Source: Pseudopyrenochaeta lycopersici (taxonomy: Eukaryota > Ascomycota > Dothideomycetes > Pleosporales > Pseudopyrenochaetaceae). From it: a DNA stretch of 64,000 nt. Below, piece by piece: positions 20,340 to 31,258 of the stretch (its first letter is position 1; every line of letters begins with the position of its first letter). Made by a program: the position numbers and the translations under genes. The DNA lies in contig NHZP01000034.1 in NCBI GenBank assembly GCA_003313425.1, positions 62,001 to 126,000 of the forward strand. Direction: 5' to 3'. The notes under the pieces were generated by a model that made no database searches, had not been told where the DNA came from, and was given only the letters and a program-made list of their open reading frames with translations.

Positions 20340-21041
20340 TGCAGCGCAGGTCAGTACTGCTTCGATAGGGGAGGTCGAACAGGAGTGGTGGCCGATGCGA
20401 TATTTTGGATGCTGTATATGTATATCACATGAGGAGAGTCTGTCAGCTGCCTAATCACGGTGGGCCACATGATGCGGACTTGCTGAAAGTCTCCTCAAAA
20501 AGCAGTCTACCGATAGCGCAAGTGGTCGTTGTCAAACGACGTTCGTGGGTAACAGCTTACTCACGCATATGATAACACTTCAGGGAACAGAGGTTTCTCA
20601 ACCAATCAATATATCAAGGATTGAGAATATCTCGGCGACCTGGGCCGTGGGCATGGCGTGGAGGATTCTGTCCAGAGTGGATAGCGAGGATAATGTCAGC
20701 AGATGATGCGTTTTTTTCAGCGCGATAGAACTAGCTTGGGATAAACAATTTATTGCTTACAAGAACCAGAACCTGGAAGTATAACCGACTATCCACGTTG
20801 GATGGTTGCACTTGTCTGATGAGGTTATCAATGCTGATTTTCCAAGTACCTCAGGCGATCTCAGATATTCTTTCACTCTAGCGACATCATTCTAGCCGTA
20901 CTTATGGACCTTAGCTGACGCTCGTGTTACTATTACCGATGAAGCTACGGGAGATGCGTTTAGTTTACAGTATTCCCCTCTGGTGTTAAAGTTCGAAAAG
21001 CCCGTCGCACGTCAAACACATCTGCGACTCACATGATTCAG
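20340..21041. other. intergenic, nothing recognised
   Basis: About 700 bp upstream of the thioester-reductase gene, likely with its promoter. No ORF of note. Confidence 0.35.
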
Positions 21042-21263
21042 TGTCAGATTCAAGGACTATTTGGCTTGATCTTTGATGAATTTTTAATGGTGAACGTGAT
21101 GAATCGATTGTGTGTTCTTTCCCCTCCTTTCTGTGGCTGCTGTGCTTCCGGAGGTTCCGAAGATCGTAGTATCGGTCCTACTATTAATCGCTCTTCCCTG
21201 TGCAGTACTTCTGAGTTTATCTTTTATATCTAACAGGCCTTACAGCACTTGTGTAATCTGACA
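21042..21263 (-). mobile_element. solo LTR, copy B
   Basis: A 222-bp unit from TGTCAGATTC to AATCTGACA. The first 45 bases match copy A nearly perfectly. The middle (GCTTCCGGAGGTTCCG and the ATCGGTCCTACTATT block) matches copy C inside hAT-2 in reverse complement. It is the longest copy. Flanking bases TTCAG and ACACC do not match, so its target duplication has decayed or the unit was rearranged. A TATAAAAG-like element is visible on the minus strand. Confidence 0.68.
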
Positions 21264-22026
21264 ACACCATTCCCCGTTCTTTGCTTTCTGATATTGCTTT
21301 GTTCTTCGCGACACGCAAGGCAGGTTTTCCCTGTAGGATTCACGAAGTGACTAGGCTGTCGCGGCTTCCTTGGGCATGATGGGGGTCTATGTGGTCCGAA
21401 AAGGGGACTTTGTGCCCATAAAGCCGGGTCCATCTAAAGCGTTGTTCGCGCTGGTGAAGTAAATATAGCGGAGTGCAGGGGCGATGCAAGCGGTGCGGGC
21501 GTTCCAAACAAGTTCAAAGTCAATTGTAGGCGATCATCGCTGTGTGCAGGTATGAATCCGGCCACGCTTATAGCGCTTGAAGGGACCATCATTCAAGTTC
21601 GATGTTTGTGTTTCATCGAGGATGCACGCTTAGCACCTAACATTGCGAACCGTTCAGTTGTCCTTGAAATCTGCATCAGTGGCTGAGCGTCCTACGCAAC
21701 TGTTCAAGGCACAGACAGCCATGCGTGTAATTGGGGGCGTAGCCAGAACATTATGATAATGGATAGATGTAGTCTGCGATGTTCGAGAATCGGGTGCTGA
21801 GGTGAGTTTGCTCAATGCCAGGTCATTCTAGCCAGAAGTTGGTACTCAAACAGCAAAGCAGTCGAGGATTGCCACAGCCTAATGACGGGCTTATAAACGA
21901 AACAAAAATTATATCGTGGCGGCTTATTGGTTCATGACCACTTCAACAGCTCGTATTGCCCGTAGATAGATCAAGAAACCCGCCTATCCATTCTCTCCCC
22001 CCGCCCCTCCTCCTCTGTTTGGTTGA
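21264..22026. other. intergenic, nothing recognised
   Basis: About 760 bp without a supportable gene or repeat. Confidence 0.35.
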
Positions 22027-22547
22027 CTATCTGGAAGGCCGCGACGTTGTGACTGTTACTGGGACTTTCCGGAGCCATTCTAGAACTTCATCGTATACCG
22101 TCAACGGTAGACTATGATTTGAGAGCCTTTGCAATTCAACCTCTAGACCTTTGCTATCGATTTCAGTCGAAGTTTCATGTGTTGAAATTACATGGTGTGA
22201 CAGCTGTAGCACCATTATGCTCGGCGGTTGACGTTCGTTATTGTTATCGGATGGAGGTCCGCTCTCAATTTCCGTTGGGGCTTGGTTGTCAAGCTGTCGT
22301 GGCTGAGATGCCTGTCCCTGTGCAGATAGCCAAGCTCGCTGAGAGTCTCGGATGGACGTTGATCGTCGATTTCGGCCGGCGTTGGGCTGTCAGCTCCGGC
22401 CGGGCTTGAGGTGTCGACCTCGACCGAAGCCCGACCGTAAGTGTCATTCGAGTTGATTGTCTTATCTGAAATGGTGCTACTGCCTGAGCAACTGTCGTTT
22501 GCCGTTCTGGTTGCGTTTTTGAATGCCTTGCGTAGTCCGTTGTCCAT
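22027..22547 (-). CDS. hypothetical small ORF pair
   Basis: The first frame starts at an ATG at 22547 and gives about 110 residues rich in Ser/Thr/Asp, ending at 22215. A second frame overlaps the stop and runs to 22027, with a plausible amphipathic end (EVELQRLSNHSLPL region). They may be two parts of one gene split by a frameshift or an unplaced intron, or chance ORFs. No domain recognised. Confidence 0.25.
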
Positions 22548-23973
22548 CGAAGCCAAATCTAGGAAGGCAATCTTAGATCACGTTAGCATTTCGTTGACGG
22601 TGAAGTATTTGTAGTTCTGCAGGTGTGAGCTGGGGAAGACGGCTTGCACTTGCGCTGCAGGAGGTAGATTTTGGTGAGTATGGGCTTATGCCCTGCATAA
22701 AGTTGATGAAAAACATGTAGGGGCATAACAAGCACAGTCCCTGTAGGCTGAAGCAGGGCGATTCAAAAATAATGCAGCCTCCCGACGCCACTTCACGACA
22801 AATGTAAGCCCTCAAGAAACGTACTTCTCCAATTTTCACGTATTTATTCTATTCTCGTCCATCAGCCGATCAGGTTTCGACACGGGCCGAAACTATGCTG
22901 TTGACTCGGTTCTAGTACACACAGTTGCTGCAGCCCAGGATGTTACGTCGCCAGGATATTCCTATGGAAACCGCTTGGTCCCTTGATGCCTAGCTATCCT
23001 TGTCAGCCTGCCGTCTCTTTATTTTGCCTTTTGAATGCTTTGCGTCCTTGACGCGGACATGGGACGAACTGTTTGCCTGTCGATCATTACTTTTCTCGAC
23101 TGACCGCTACGGTAATCACATCTCAACTCACGCATGGATGGAAAACATAAGAGCAGTGGCAGTCCATGATGTTTAACCCTTGTTGGTAGCAAGAGTATCG
23201 ACTCGACGCTCACACATGAAGCCAATGATCGCAGAGCAAGTGAGGATGGCATTTAGTATCGAATTCAACAAGAAATTTTACTTCGTCCCGTCAAGCGGTT
23301 CACGATTCCCATTTCGTTCCTTGGCATCTTAATTCGATCGTCAGGTTAGACTGCTTCTTCGCTAGACCCTCCTGAATTGGTGAGTCAGAAGCTTCTCGTT
23401 TGATCGCCGCTGAAGCTGGACCAGGATCCGAATATTCTCGGATCCTGAAGGCGCAGCGTTGGCAGAAGATGAACCAAGTGTACGAGATTATTCCGCAGTT
23501 TGGTATGATGGGTTCGTGGGTGAAACAGGGTTAACAAGATTAATGTCCATGGTAAGCGTCGGCGATGGCACTACACCATCGCTTGAGTTCGCGAGTGTAC
23601 GAACGTGAGGTCTGAGGGTCACGCCGGTTGAGATATCGAGGCACTGTGCGCGTAATGGCGCAATGATAGTTGGCGTAGAAATTGGTACCTCCTGAAACAA
23701 CCCCCCCCCCCCCCCCCGACGGAGTATTGGCGAGCAGGGGTTGGCGAGCGAATAGGTAGGCTTGCCGAGCCCACTCGAAGCACTCGAGGCGGCTAGGAAA
23801 GGAGAGGATGAGTGGATTCCTGAAATATAGCGGTGTATTGTAGAGGGAGGAGACCGCATTCAACATGGGTCAGTGAGTGCTTTGGTCTGCTTGCAAATGC
23901 AGGTGGTTTGATGCTTCTTGGCGACCAAGCACTGGAGACAGTTCTTCGGCTTGGCATACATGCAGCCATGGCC
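22548..23973. other. intergenic, with poly-C tract
   Basis: About 1.4 kb with no supportable gene. Two minus-strand frames stay open across the G/C run at 23701-23717, which is a composition artefact. Confidence 0.4.
23701..23717. repeat. poly-C tract, 17 bp
   Basis: Uninterrupted run of 17 C on the plus strand. Such runs vary in length and often mark sequencing uncertainty. Confidence 0.9.
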
Positions 23974-23980
23974 TATATAA
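23974..23980 (+). promoter_or_regulatory. TATA-like box of the small orphan gene
   Basis: TATATAA about 97 bp upstream of the ATG at 24077, followed by a C/T-rich stretch, as in many fungal promoters. Confidence 0.45.
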
Positions 23981-24076
23981 TCCCTTCATCCCAATCCCAT
24001 CCTAAATACTATTCCCAGTGAAAAGCCCAACTTATCGAAACTTCCATCTCGTTCATCATTGTTACCCGGAGACATC

Positions 24077-24581
24077 ATGAGTAAGTATCTGTCTGAATGG
24101 GAGAAGTGGGAACGTTCTGTTCATTTGGTGCGCAACGGTGATTACTTTTGGGACACCGAAGCCATCTAAGATACAAACATGAATTGGGCAGAATTTTTGA
24201 AGGGGTGGTACAAAGTGCCAGAAGAAGACACAAAATTCAGTGTGGCTCATGTTTGTTCAGTCTTTGAGCGAGAGGTATGATAGAACCGACGATTTTGTCC
24301 TCCTTTTTGACATTCCTTAGGGAAAAGTGCGTGTTCTGGGAAAGAACGACGTCGGAAGATTCGTGTTAGCGGTTAACTTGAACGAGTCTGAGGAGTATTC
24401 TTTTGGTTGGCTTTCCAAGGAAGAAGCAATGGCTTTCGATTCCTATGTGAGATCCAAAAACGCATACCGGAACGCAGGGCCGTGGGTAAAATGGGTCGTA
24501 CAAAAAACTTGTAATGTGCTGATGTTCTTTGGCATGGGAGATAAAGATTGGGATAAGATTAAACCATACGCAAATTCCTGA
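24077..24581 (+). CDS. small orphan protein, three exons
   Basis: Exon 1 is only 4 nt (ATGA, 24077-24080). Intron 1 is 24081-24170 with GTAAGT. Exon 2 is 24171-24274. Intron 2 is 24275-24320 (46 bp, GTATGA...TTAG). Exon 3 is 24321-24581. The join is 369 nt, 122 aa, and stays in frame. A later in-frame ATG at 24179 would give nearly the same protein without exon 1. The product is acidic in the middle and Trp/Lys-rich, with NMNWAEFLKGWYKVPEED at the start and LSKEEAMAFDSYVRSKN later. There is no signal peptide or known domain. hAT-2 has inserted 157 bp downstream of its stop. Confidence 0.65.
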
Positions 24582-24937
24582 ATCATAAGGCGGGTTGGTT
24601 AGTAGGACTCTCAAGTAAACTCTTACAGATGTTTTCGAATGGACATTGCAAACAAATCCATGAGCTTCTACAATATTCAGCCTAAGACCCTGTGAATTCG
24701 CCTGGTGGACTGCAAATCTTGGATGAGTGCGCGGATTGCAGACCTGGACATCGTTCGTTTCCCCGAACGATCGTTTTGAACGATCGTTCATCGTCCGAAC
24801 GACGTTTATGGCCAAGAACTGGTACTTATTCTATTGACTAGGTATTTACTATATAAACTGTGAAAATCTCGTAAATCTTAGCTATTCCTAATTCCTGTTT
24901 TAGGAAAGTTGTATAGGCAGCGCACAGGCTATACTAT

Positions 24938-25100
24938 TGTCAGATTGTCAAATACAAGGAAAGAGCGATAAATAGTAGGACCGATAACTATTGCGATCTA
25001 CGGAACCTCCGGAAGCAGAGGAGCTATAGAAAAGAACAGACAGAACAACAAAAAATAAATCATCCACCTTCTGACCAACACATTCATTAAAATTCTGACA
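24938..25100 (+). mobile_element. solo LTR, copy C, nested in hAT-2
   Basis: 163-bp unit from TGTCAGATT to ATTCTGACA with a perfect 5-bp target duplication ACTAT (24933-24937 and 25101-25105). It shares the GCGATAAATAGTAGGACCG and GGAACCTCCGGAAGC blocks with copy B in reverse complement. It lies between the hAT-2 end and the transposase stop, so it did not break the gene. It inserted after hAT-2 formed. Confidence 0.75.
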
Positions 25101-25222
25101 ACTATATATTATTAAGCCAAGCTCTCTTAAATAGGATTTCCTATCCTATTAACGCCTGTATATAAAAATTGCTTAGTTTATTTGAAAGAAAAATCAGAGC
25201 TCGCAATCGCTGCTAACTGTCG

Positions 25223-27781
25223 CTACAGTTCTAGTGTTGAGAAACGACTATTAGCCAGCTCCCCTACTGCCGAAGTACTCGAGAAGCTCAGCTGCGTCGC
25301 ACTCGGTGTCAGCTGCTCGCTACCCTCCTCATCCTCCACTTCGCGGTTGCTCTTATCGTTGCCTAAGCCTGCTGGCGACCCTAGTGTAATAAGCCCTTGC
25401 GCATCCCAGTTTGCAAGCAGTTCGCTTGCCTCCATTACCTCTACACTCTTACTTTGACGCCGCTTATCAAGGAGGATACTAGCAAGGGAGAAGACCCTCT
25501 CTGGCTCGTCGCTCATAGGTGGGATAGAGAGGATATCAATCGCCATTCGGGCGAGGCAAGGATAACGGCCACGAACCTCAGCGGAATGCCAGTACTTGAT
25601 AGGATTAACACTGCGTACTCGCGGCTTACTTATCCACTCATCGTACTCATCTGCAGTCGTAGCAACAATAGGATCATCCTCATCAATTGCAGCAGCGAGG
25701 TAGGTTCTTAGTGCGCCCAATATAGGTGGCTTTTTACTTAGTAATCTTGTTGATGTGGCTTCAAGTTCGCCTGGCAAGTCTTTATACTCGCGCTGCCACA
25801 GATCTCTCACTGATTGCTTCGCAGTCTTTAGCCAAGCTCTACCAGCTTGCTGCTTCCATTGCCGGTTAATAAAGTGCCACTTGCGGCGTGGGTCGAGTAC
25901 AATGGCGGCTGCCAGTGCTGGTGAGCGATTCATAAGGCAATAGTACTCATCTGCCTTCGCCCATCCATGTTCGAGCAATGCGTGTATCCTCGTATCGCGA
26001 CCAGCGTACTCAGCCTTAGCATCCTCAAGACGACTGAGGATACATTCAAGCGTAGGTAAGACGTAGCCAACTCCTACAAAATCGCCAGCGCTGGCGTCGC
26101 CTTGCAGAGCCATTGTTGCTTCAAAGAGTGGCTGGAGGAGGCCTTGAAAAGTTTGCAGTACGCCCCAATCGTCGTGTGTGAAGCGATTTTTAAATACCCA
26201 CAACGACAGTGAGTCTTTGCCTTTTTGAACGCGCTTGCCGCTGCTAATTGCTATAGAGTAGCGGTTGCTCTCGTCGTCGATGAATGTGTCAACCTCAGCC
26301 ATAAGTTCCACTGCGCGATCAATCATAAGATAAGTGCTGTTCCACCGTGTCTGCTGGTCCTGTACAAGCTCTAAGCGGTAAGGCTTTATAAGCTTTTTCT
26401 TGCGCTCGCGCTCACGCTCACAAACTTTCAGCCATCTCTCGTGCCTCTGAGGGCTCTTACGCACCCATTTTACAACATTGTGAATCTTTCCAACAGGTCC
26501 TTGGCACTGCCAGAGCATTACTTCATCGCGAGAATCCTTTAGTAGCTGGTTCTCGGCCTCATATATATCCTTTCGATCACCAAACAAGAGGGATCTCGCT
26601 ACCAAGTTGATGACATGGCCCATACAACGTAATCGCCGCTGGTGAGCCCATGAAGCCTCTGGAACGTTAAGAAGCTTTGCCAACGCGTCAATAGCTGTAT
26701 CGTTGTTCCTAGCATTGTCAAGGACAAAGTAGCCAAGCTTGCCCACAATTCCATATGTCTTGGCAATTCGATATACGTCCTGGGCGATATTAACGCCCTC
26801 GTGAGAGTCGTAAAACGGCGAGAGGCCTAGTAGAAGCTTACAGTTGGTGCCCTCACAGTTAGCGAAGTGAGCAACTACTCCATTAACTGCATGTAAGTTT
26901 GGTGACGTCCACAAGTCGAATGCGAGGTGGATCATGCCTGGAGCTTGCTGCAAAAGCTGTATTATCTCACGCTGATGGTATTTTAGATCTTCAAGCACTC
27001 GCCGGGCAATCGTACGCCTATTGTTTATAGCCCTTGGGGTTTGAACTAGTGGTTGCAACGTGGCCAGAAATTCGAGGAATTCAGGGTCATCAACACGCTG
27101 AAATGGGATCCTACGCCTCACCACCCACCTCCTTAGAGCTTGGTTAATCCTCTCGAAGTCGGTATTTCGGACTAATCGAGCAATAATGCGTTGGTGATCG
27201 CTTCGAGATGGGTCAAGGCCACACGAACGAAACCAGTTAGCAAGCTTAAAGTCCTCTAGGCTCTCGTCTTCTGCAAGCTTTGGGTGGTGCTGAGCCATGT
27301 GCTTGCGCACGCTTTGGACACCTCTCGTTACGTTGTAGGTAATCTCCTTCCCGTTTAGGTAACACGGCTTGCACAACCAGAATCTCGCCTTAGTCATTCG
27401 ATCTTTCTGCTCTATAGGAACCCCATATTTCCACACCCACTGGGTGACTTTAACATCACTAAGAGGCGTTGCAAAGCTTGAGATACGCTCCCAATCAACC
27501 CAACTGTAGTCAAACTTTAGAGCAGTGGCTGGCTCGTCACCCTGACTTTCTGGTAGCCAGATTGAGTCATCGTTGGTACGCTGTAACTCAGTACGTATAG
27601 AGGGATCTGCGATAACTTCTGAAAGCTCGTCGTCGTTAGTATCGTTAAGATCAAACCTTTGCTGGATAGGAGAGTCCTCATCCTGGATAATAAGCTGCGA
27701 TAATCGTTTACTACGACGTTGTTGCGGTCCAGTGTCGTCAAGATGAGTAGCTAATCGCTTTCGACGATTCTTTAAGCTCAT
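25223..27781 (-). CDS. hAT transposase (hAT-2)
   Basis: Uninterrupted 852-aa ORF from an ATG at 27781. The basic N-terminus (KNRRKRLATH) may be a nuclear signal. A BED-like finger follows, with C..C in WLCKPCYL and H...H in VRKHMAQHHP. Catalytic-core landmarks are AFDLWTS (first Asp) and FVLDNARNNDTA (second Asp), then CMGHVINLVARSLLFG. The C-terminal dimerisation block is IDILSIPPMSDEPERVFSLAS. A Ser-rich, acidic tail ends the protein. It is related to but clearly different from the hAT-1 transposase. No stops or frameshifts, so it is potentially functional. Confidence 0.95.
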   Translation of the reverse strand: MSLKNRRKRLATHLDDTGPQQRRSKRLSQLIIQDEDSPIQQRFDLNDTNDDELSEVIADPSIRTELQRTNDDSIWLPESQGDEPATALKFDYSWVDWERISSFATPLSDVKVTQWVWKYGVPIEQKDRMTKARFWLCKPCYLNGKEITYNVTRGVQSVRKHMAQHHPKLAEDESLEDFKLANWFRSCGLDPSRSDHQRIIARLVRNTDFERINQALRRWVVRRRIPFQRVDDPEFLEFLATLQPLVQTPRAINNRRTIARRVLEDLKYHQREIIQLLQQAPGMIHLAFDLWTSPNLHAVNGVVAHFANCEGTNCKLLLGLSPFYDSHEGVNIAQDVYRIAKTYGIVGKLGYFVLDNARNNDTAIDALAKLLNVPEASWAHQRRLRCMGHVINLVARSLLFGDRKDIYEAENQLLKDSRDEVMLWQCQGPVGKIHNVVKWVRKSPQRHERWLKVCERERERKKKLIKPYRLELVQDQQTRWNSTYLMIDRAVELMAEVDTFIDDESNRYSIAISSGKRVQKGKDSLSLWVFKNRFTHDDWGVLQTFQGLLQPLFEATMALQGDASAGDFVGVGYVLPTLECILSRLEDAKAEYAGRDTRIHALLEHGWAKADEYYCLMNRSPALAAAIVLDPRRKWHFINRQWKQQAGRAWLKTAKQSVRDLWQREYKDLPGELEATSTRLLSKKPPILGALRTYLAAAIDEDDPIVATTADEYDEWISKPRVRSVNPIKYWHSAEVRGRYPCLARMAIDILSIPPMSDEPERVFSLASILLDKRRQSKSVEVMEASELLANWDAQGLITLGSPAGLGNDKSNREVEDEEGSEQLTPSATQLSFSSTSAVGELANSRFSTLEL

Positions 27782-28011
27782 GCTGGCAGTCTATAAAGGA
27801 GTAATAAGAGAAATGGAACGAATTTACAGTAAAACTGTATTAACGCGTTCATGATCTCATCTGTTGACTTCTCCGCTTCCCCGCTTTTGCGACGCGTCTG
27901 TAAACAAGAACAATAACAAAGCTAACGATAGCCGAACGACGATCGTTCGGCGAACGATCGATCATCGTTTACTGATCGTTTAGACGAACGATGTCCAGGT
28001 CTGGCGGATTG

Positions 28012-28466
28012 AGGATGCATCAGCGCGATTCGTCGGGGAAGGTGAAAGTTTGGCGAGCCGCATGCATCAAAGAGCCTGTGTCCAGCCGTTGCCTAGCCCG
28101 AGAGCATGGTTCAAGAGTGTGTTTCTGTGAAGCCACTCAGCAAACCCCTTGACGCATGCACATTCTTCTCCTTCTCGGGTGTTGTCCCGCATTCAGCTCC
28201 GCCTGCATGGCTTAGAACCATGGAAGCTCTCTATTGCCATGCAGATGAATTGTGTTCGTTGTTTTTATTTGATTCATGACGCATATGGACGCCCACCAGC
28301 AACGAGCTCGTTTGGGGGTCCTCAAGTGAATCTTTAGCCTCTTCTTCAAGCCTCATGACACAGCTGAAGGTGCATGTATGCCTGCATAGGTCATTTAGTA
28401 GTCAGCTTCGTCATCGAGGCTGTGGAGACATTTGAATTCTAGTGCCTATCAACGCAGCCTCGACAG
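28012..28466. other. short spacer between two hAT elements
   Basis: About 455 bp of host sequence between the right target copy of hAT-2 and the left target copy of hAT-3. No gene recognised. Confidence 0.5.
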
Positions 28467-28474
28467 GCTATTAC

Positions 28475-31250
28475 CAGACTTGTCGGCAATATGTGCTTAT
28501 CAATGTTCTTATCAATCAATATCAATATTCATCCAAGTAGGCAATATCAATATGGGATATCGTTATCAATTCAATATTGATAAGTATTGATAAGGGCACG
28601 TGCACACCCACTTCTCACCACCTTTTTGCTTTTTTCGCCTTTTTTCGCCTTTTTTGGTGTTCTTCCGCGCCCTTTCGCGTCCTTTCGCGTTTTCCTTTTT
28701 TGCACCTTTTGCGTGCAAATCCCAGGGTATCTACCGGTTTATCTCTCTGCTGCATGCTCCACAACCACCGCCATAAACCATTCTACAACGTTATGGCCTC
28801 CCAGAACTCCCAAGGTCGGCCTATCCGACCTCCTTCCTCCTCATCCACACCCTCTCTACCCACTACGCCTTCCTCCAGAGCCTCTCCTAGCCCATGGCGC
28901 TTCCTCAATGACAAACCACATCGACCTGACCGTAGCCGTGAGGACGTAAAGTCAAGAAAGAGGCGTGCTGCTGATATATGGACACACTTTCGGAAGCCAG
29001 AGAATGATGAGGCAATGCGCGATAAGTCAGGGCAATCACTGATGTATTGTAAGGACTGTGACGGCTATGGGAAACCCTGGGCTACTGCTATTACCACTAA
29101 CGCTAGGACTCATATGGCGAATCTACATCAAGTCTACGTTGATGTTGAAGAGCCGAAGGGAAAGAAAGTACGGCAAGTCTCTCTCCAAGCAGCCCTTCAA
29201 ATGTCGGTAAAGAAGCAGGTAGAGAAGAATACCGAGGATGTGGAGGAGGTTCTTACGAAGGCGCTTAACAAAGACGCCTTCTACGAGGCACAAATCCAGC
29301 TTGTTACTCGCCGCCGCTTGCCTTTCAACTGTGTTGAATGGCCAGAATACCAAGCGCTCCTAATGGCAGTTAATCCAGAGGTCGAAAACCTACTTATCGA
29401 GTCACACACTACTATACCTGTCCACATTGAGCGAAGCTTTAAAACACACTACGCTACCATTAAGGAGCGCCTACACAGGGCAAAGTCTCAAATCCACTAC
29501 TCTATCGATCTCTGGTCATCGGCAAACCGGAAATCATTCCTTGGCATCTGCGCGCAATTCGTTGGACACGACTACACCCTCCGCAAAGCTCTCCTCTCCC
29601 TCCCACAGTGTCGCTTCTCTCACAGCGGCGAGACGATGGCAAGGCATATTCTCGAGACAATACAAGCCTATGAGGTTACGGAGAAGACAGGCTATATTAT
29701 TGGGGATAATGCTTCCAGTAACGACACTTGTTGTAGGGCTATTGCAAATGCTCTTACAAAAATTGGGGTGTTATTCAATGCAAAAAAGAGGCGGATTCGA
29801 TGCAGCGGTCATATAATCAATCTATCTCTTGATGCCTTCCTCTTTGCAACTACAGTAGAAGCCCTTGAGGCTGCCATTGAGGCTGCAAAAGAGGAGTCAG
29901 ATATCACTGTGGTTGAAGCATTGCAAGAGCAGCTTCGTGAGAAGAGAGGCGACAAGAAAGGCAAAAGAATGCGACTCCTTAACGAGGCTAGGTGGCAGTC
30001 CAATGGAGCGCTTGGGAGCCTCCATGGTATCGCTGTCTATATTCGCTCCTCCACTATATTGACTGATGAGTGGGAGGCACTTGCTGGGAAGCTTCTGGGC
30101 ATCGATAACGCAACACGCTGGAACTCCTGGTACAAGTTGATTGCATTGGCCGTTGAGAAGCAGGATGCTTTGAATAAGTTCTGTCAAAAGCATCATAGAG
30201 CCCTTGGTGGCGCTGTTCTTTCTGCGGAAGATTGGGAGACTCTTACAATGACTCTTGAATTCTTACAGCCATTTAATCAAGCAACACTTACACAGGAAGC
30301 TAACTGGTCATCGCTTGACCAAGCTCTCTGGACAATGGATATCCTCTTTAAACACTACGAGGAAGCAAAGGTATGTTGCTGATAAAAAACTTATTTATAC
30401 TGCTAATCTTAAGTAGATTCAATATAAAAACAACTCCCATATAGTCAACTCCATTAATATGGGGTGGTATGTCCTTGACAAGTATTACAAATCCTCTGAC
30501 GAAGCGCCTGCCTATACCACAGCCCTCCTCCTCCATCCCCGACGCCGCCTCAAGTATATTGATATCAATTGGGTATCCTCCTGGAGAGAACCGGCCCTTA
30601 CTACCGCAAGAGAGATTTGGGCAAATTATAAGGATCTGCCTCTTCTAAAGTCGCAGAAGGAGGCGGATAATTCACAACCAGAACTCTCAAAATTTGAGAG
30701 GCTTGCGGCGGAGCTTGACGTTATGGAAGAGGAGGAAGAGGAGGATGAATTCGAGAAATTTGTGAACGCAAAGCCTTGTAAGATCACTTGCTCTCCTTTG
30801 GAGTGGTGGTGTAAAGAGGAGCAGCGACTAGAATACCCTCGGCTTCATCAAATGGCGATGGATATCCTTTCTATTCCTCCAATGTCTGATGAAGCCGAGC
30901 GCGTCTTCTCAGGCGTACGGAGAACTATCTCATGGGACAGAGCTAGGCTAGGAGCATGGATTGTGGAGATGACAGAGGTTCTGGGTAATTGGAATAAGAA
31001 CGGGCTTATCCAGACACTCTACATACCGGCAGAAGATCCTGGCAATATCACAGCCGAAGTAGAAAGCGATGACAATGGGCTTTCCGGACTATAGGTGCCC
31101 AAAGTGTCTGAAACACCATAGATTCTATATGCTAGTCCCAATCGGGTGATTCTTGGCAATATTATCAATTCAATATCAATCTTGGGTCTGGATATCAATT
31201 CAATATCAATATCACCCTTATCAATCAATATTGAATTGCCGACAAGTCTG
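28475..31250 (+). mobile_element. complete hAT transposon hAT-3
   Basis: Both ends read CAGACTTGTCGGCAAT inward. The 8-bp target duplication GCTATTAC is perfect at 28467-28474 and 31251-31258. Length is 2776 bp. Both subterminal regions are packed with TATCAAT/ATTGATA repeats, typical of hAT transposase binding arrays. It holds one intact transposase gene with a single short intron. Confidence 0.96.
28793..31094 (+). CDS. hAT transposase (hAT-3), one intron
   Basis: Exon 1 runs from the ATG at 28793 to 30370. A 46-bp intron (30371-30416, GTATGT...GCTAATC...TTAAGTAG) is followed by exon 2, 30417-31094. The join gives 751 aa. An in-frame ATG at 28754 could add 13 residues. A Pro/Ser-rich leader is followed by a BED-like finger (C..C in MYCKDCDG, H..H in THMANLHQ). 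First catalytic Asp is in SIDLWSS, second in IIGDNASSND, and CSGHIINLSLDAFLF is the hAT core block. The dimerisation domain has MSDEAERVFSGVRR. The frame has no other interruption. Splicing is required because the intron contains in-frame stops. Confidence 0.93.
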
Positions 31251-31258
31251 GCTATTAC

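Larger units (their letters stand above)
24739..28003 (-). mobile_element. complete hAT transposon hAT-2
   Basis: Both ends read CAGACCTGGACATCGTTCGT inward (20 bp, perfect). The 8-bp target duplication GCGGATTG is perfect at 24731-24738 and 28004-28011. Length is 3265 bp, including a nested solo LTR at 24938-25100. Subterminal CGAACGATCGTT-type palindromes repeat at both ends and are likely transposase sites. The transposase gene is intact and lacks RIP-type damage. Confidence 0.96.

Noticed and set aside
23488..23866. Two minus-strand ORFs across the poly-C tract
   Set aside because: Both stay open only because the homopolymer gives poly-Gly in any frame; no domain or start context.
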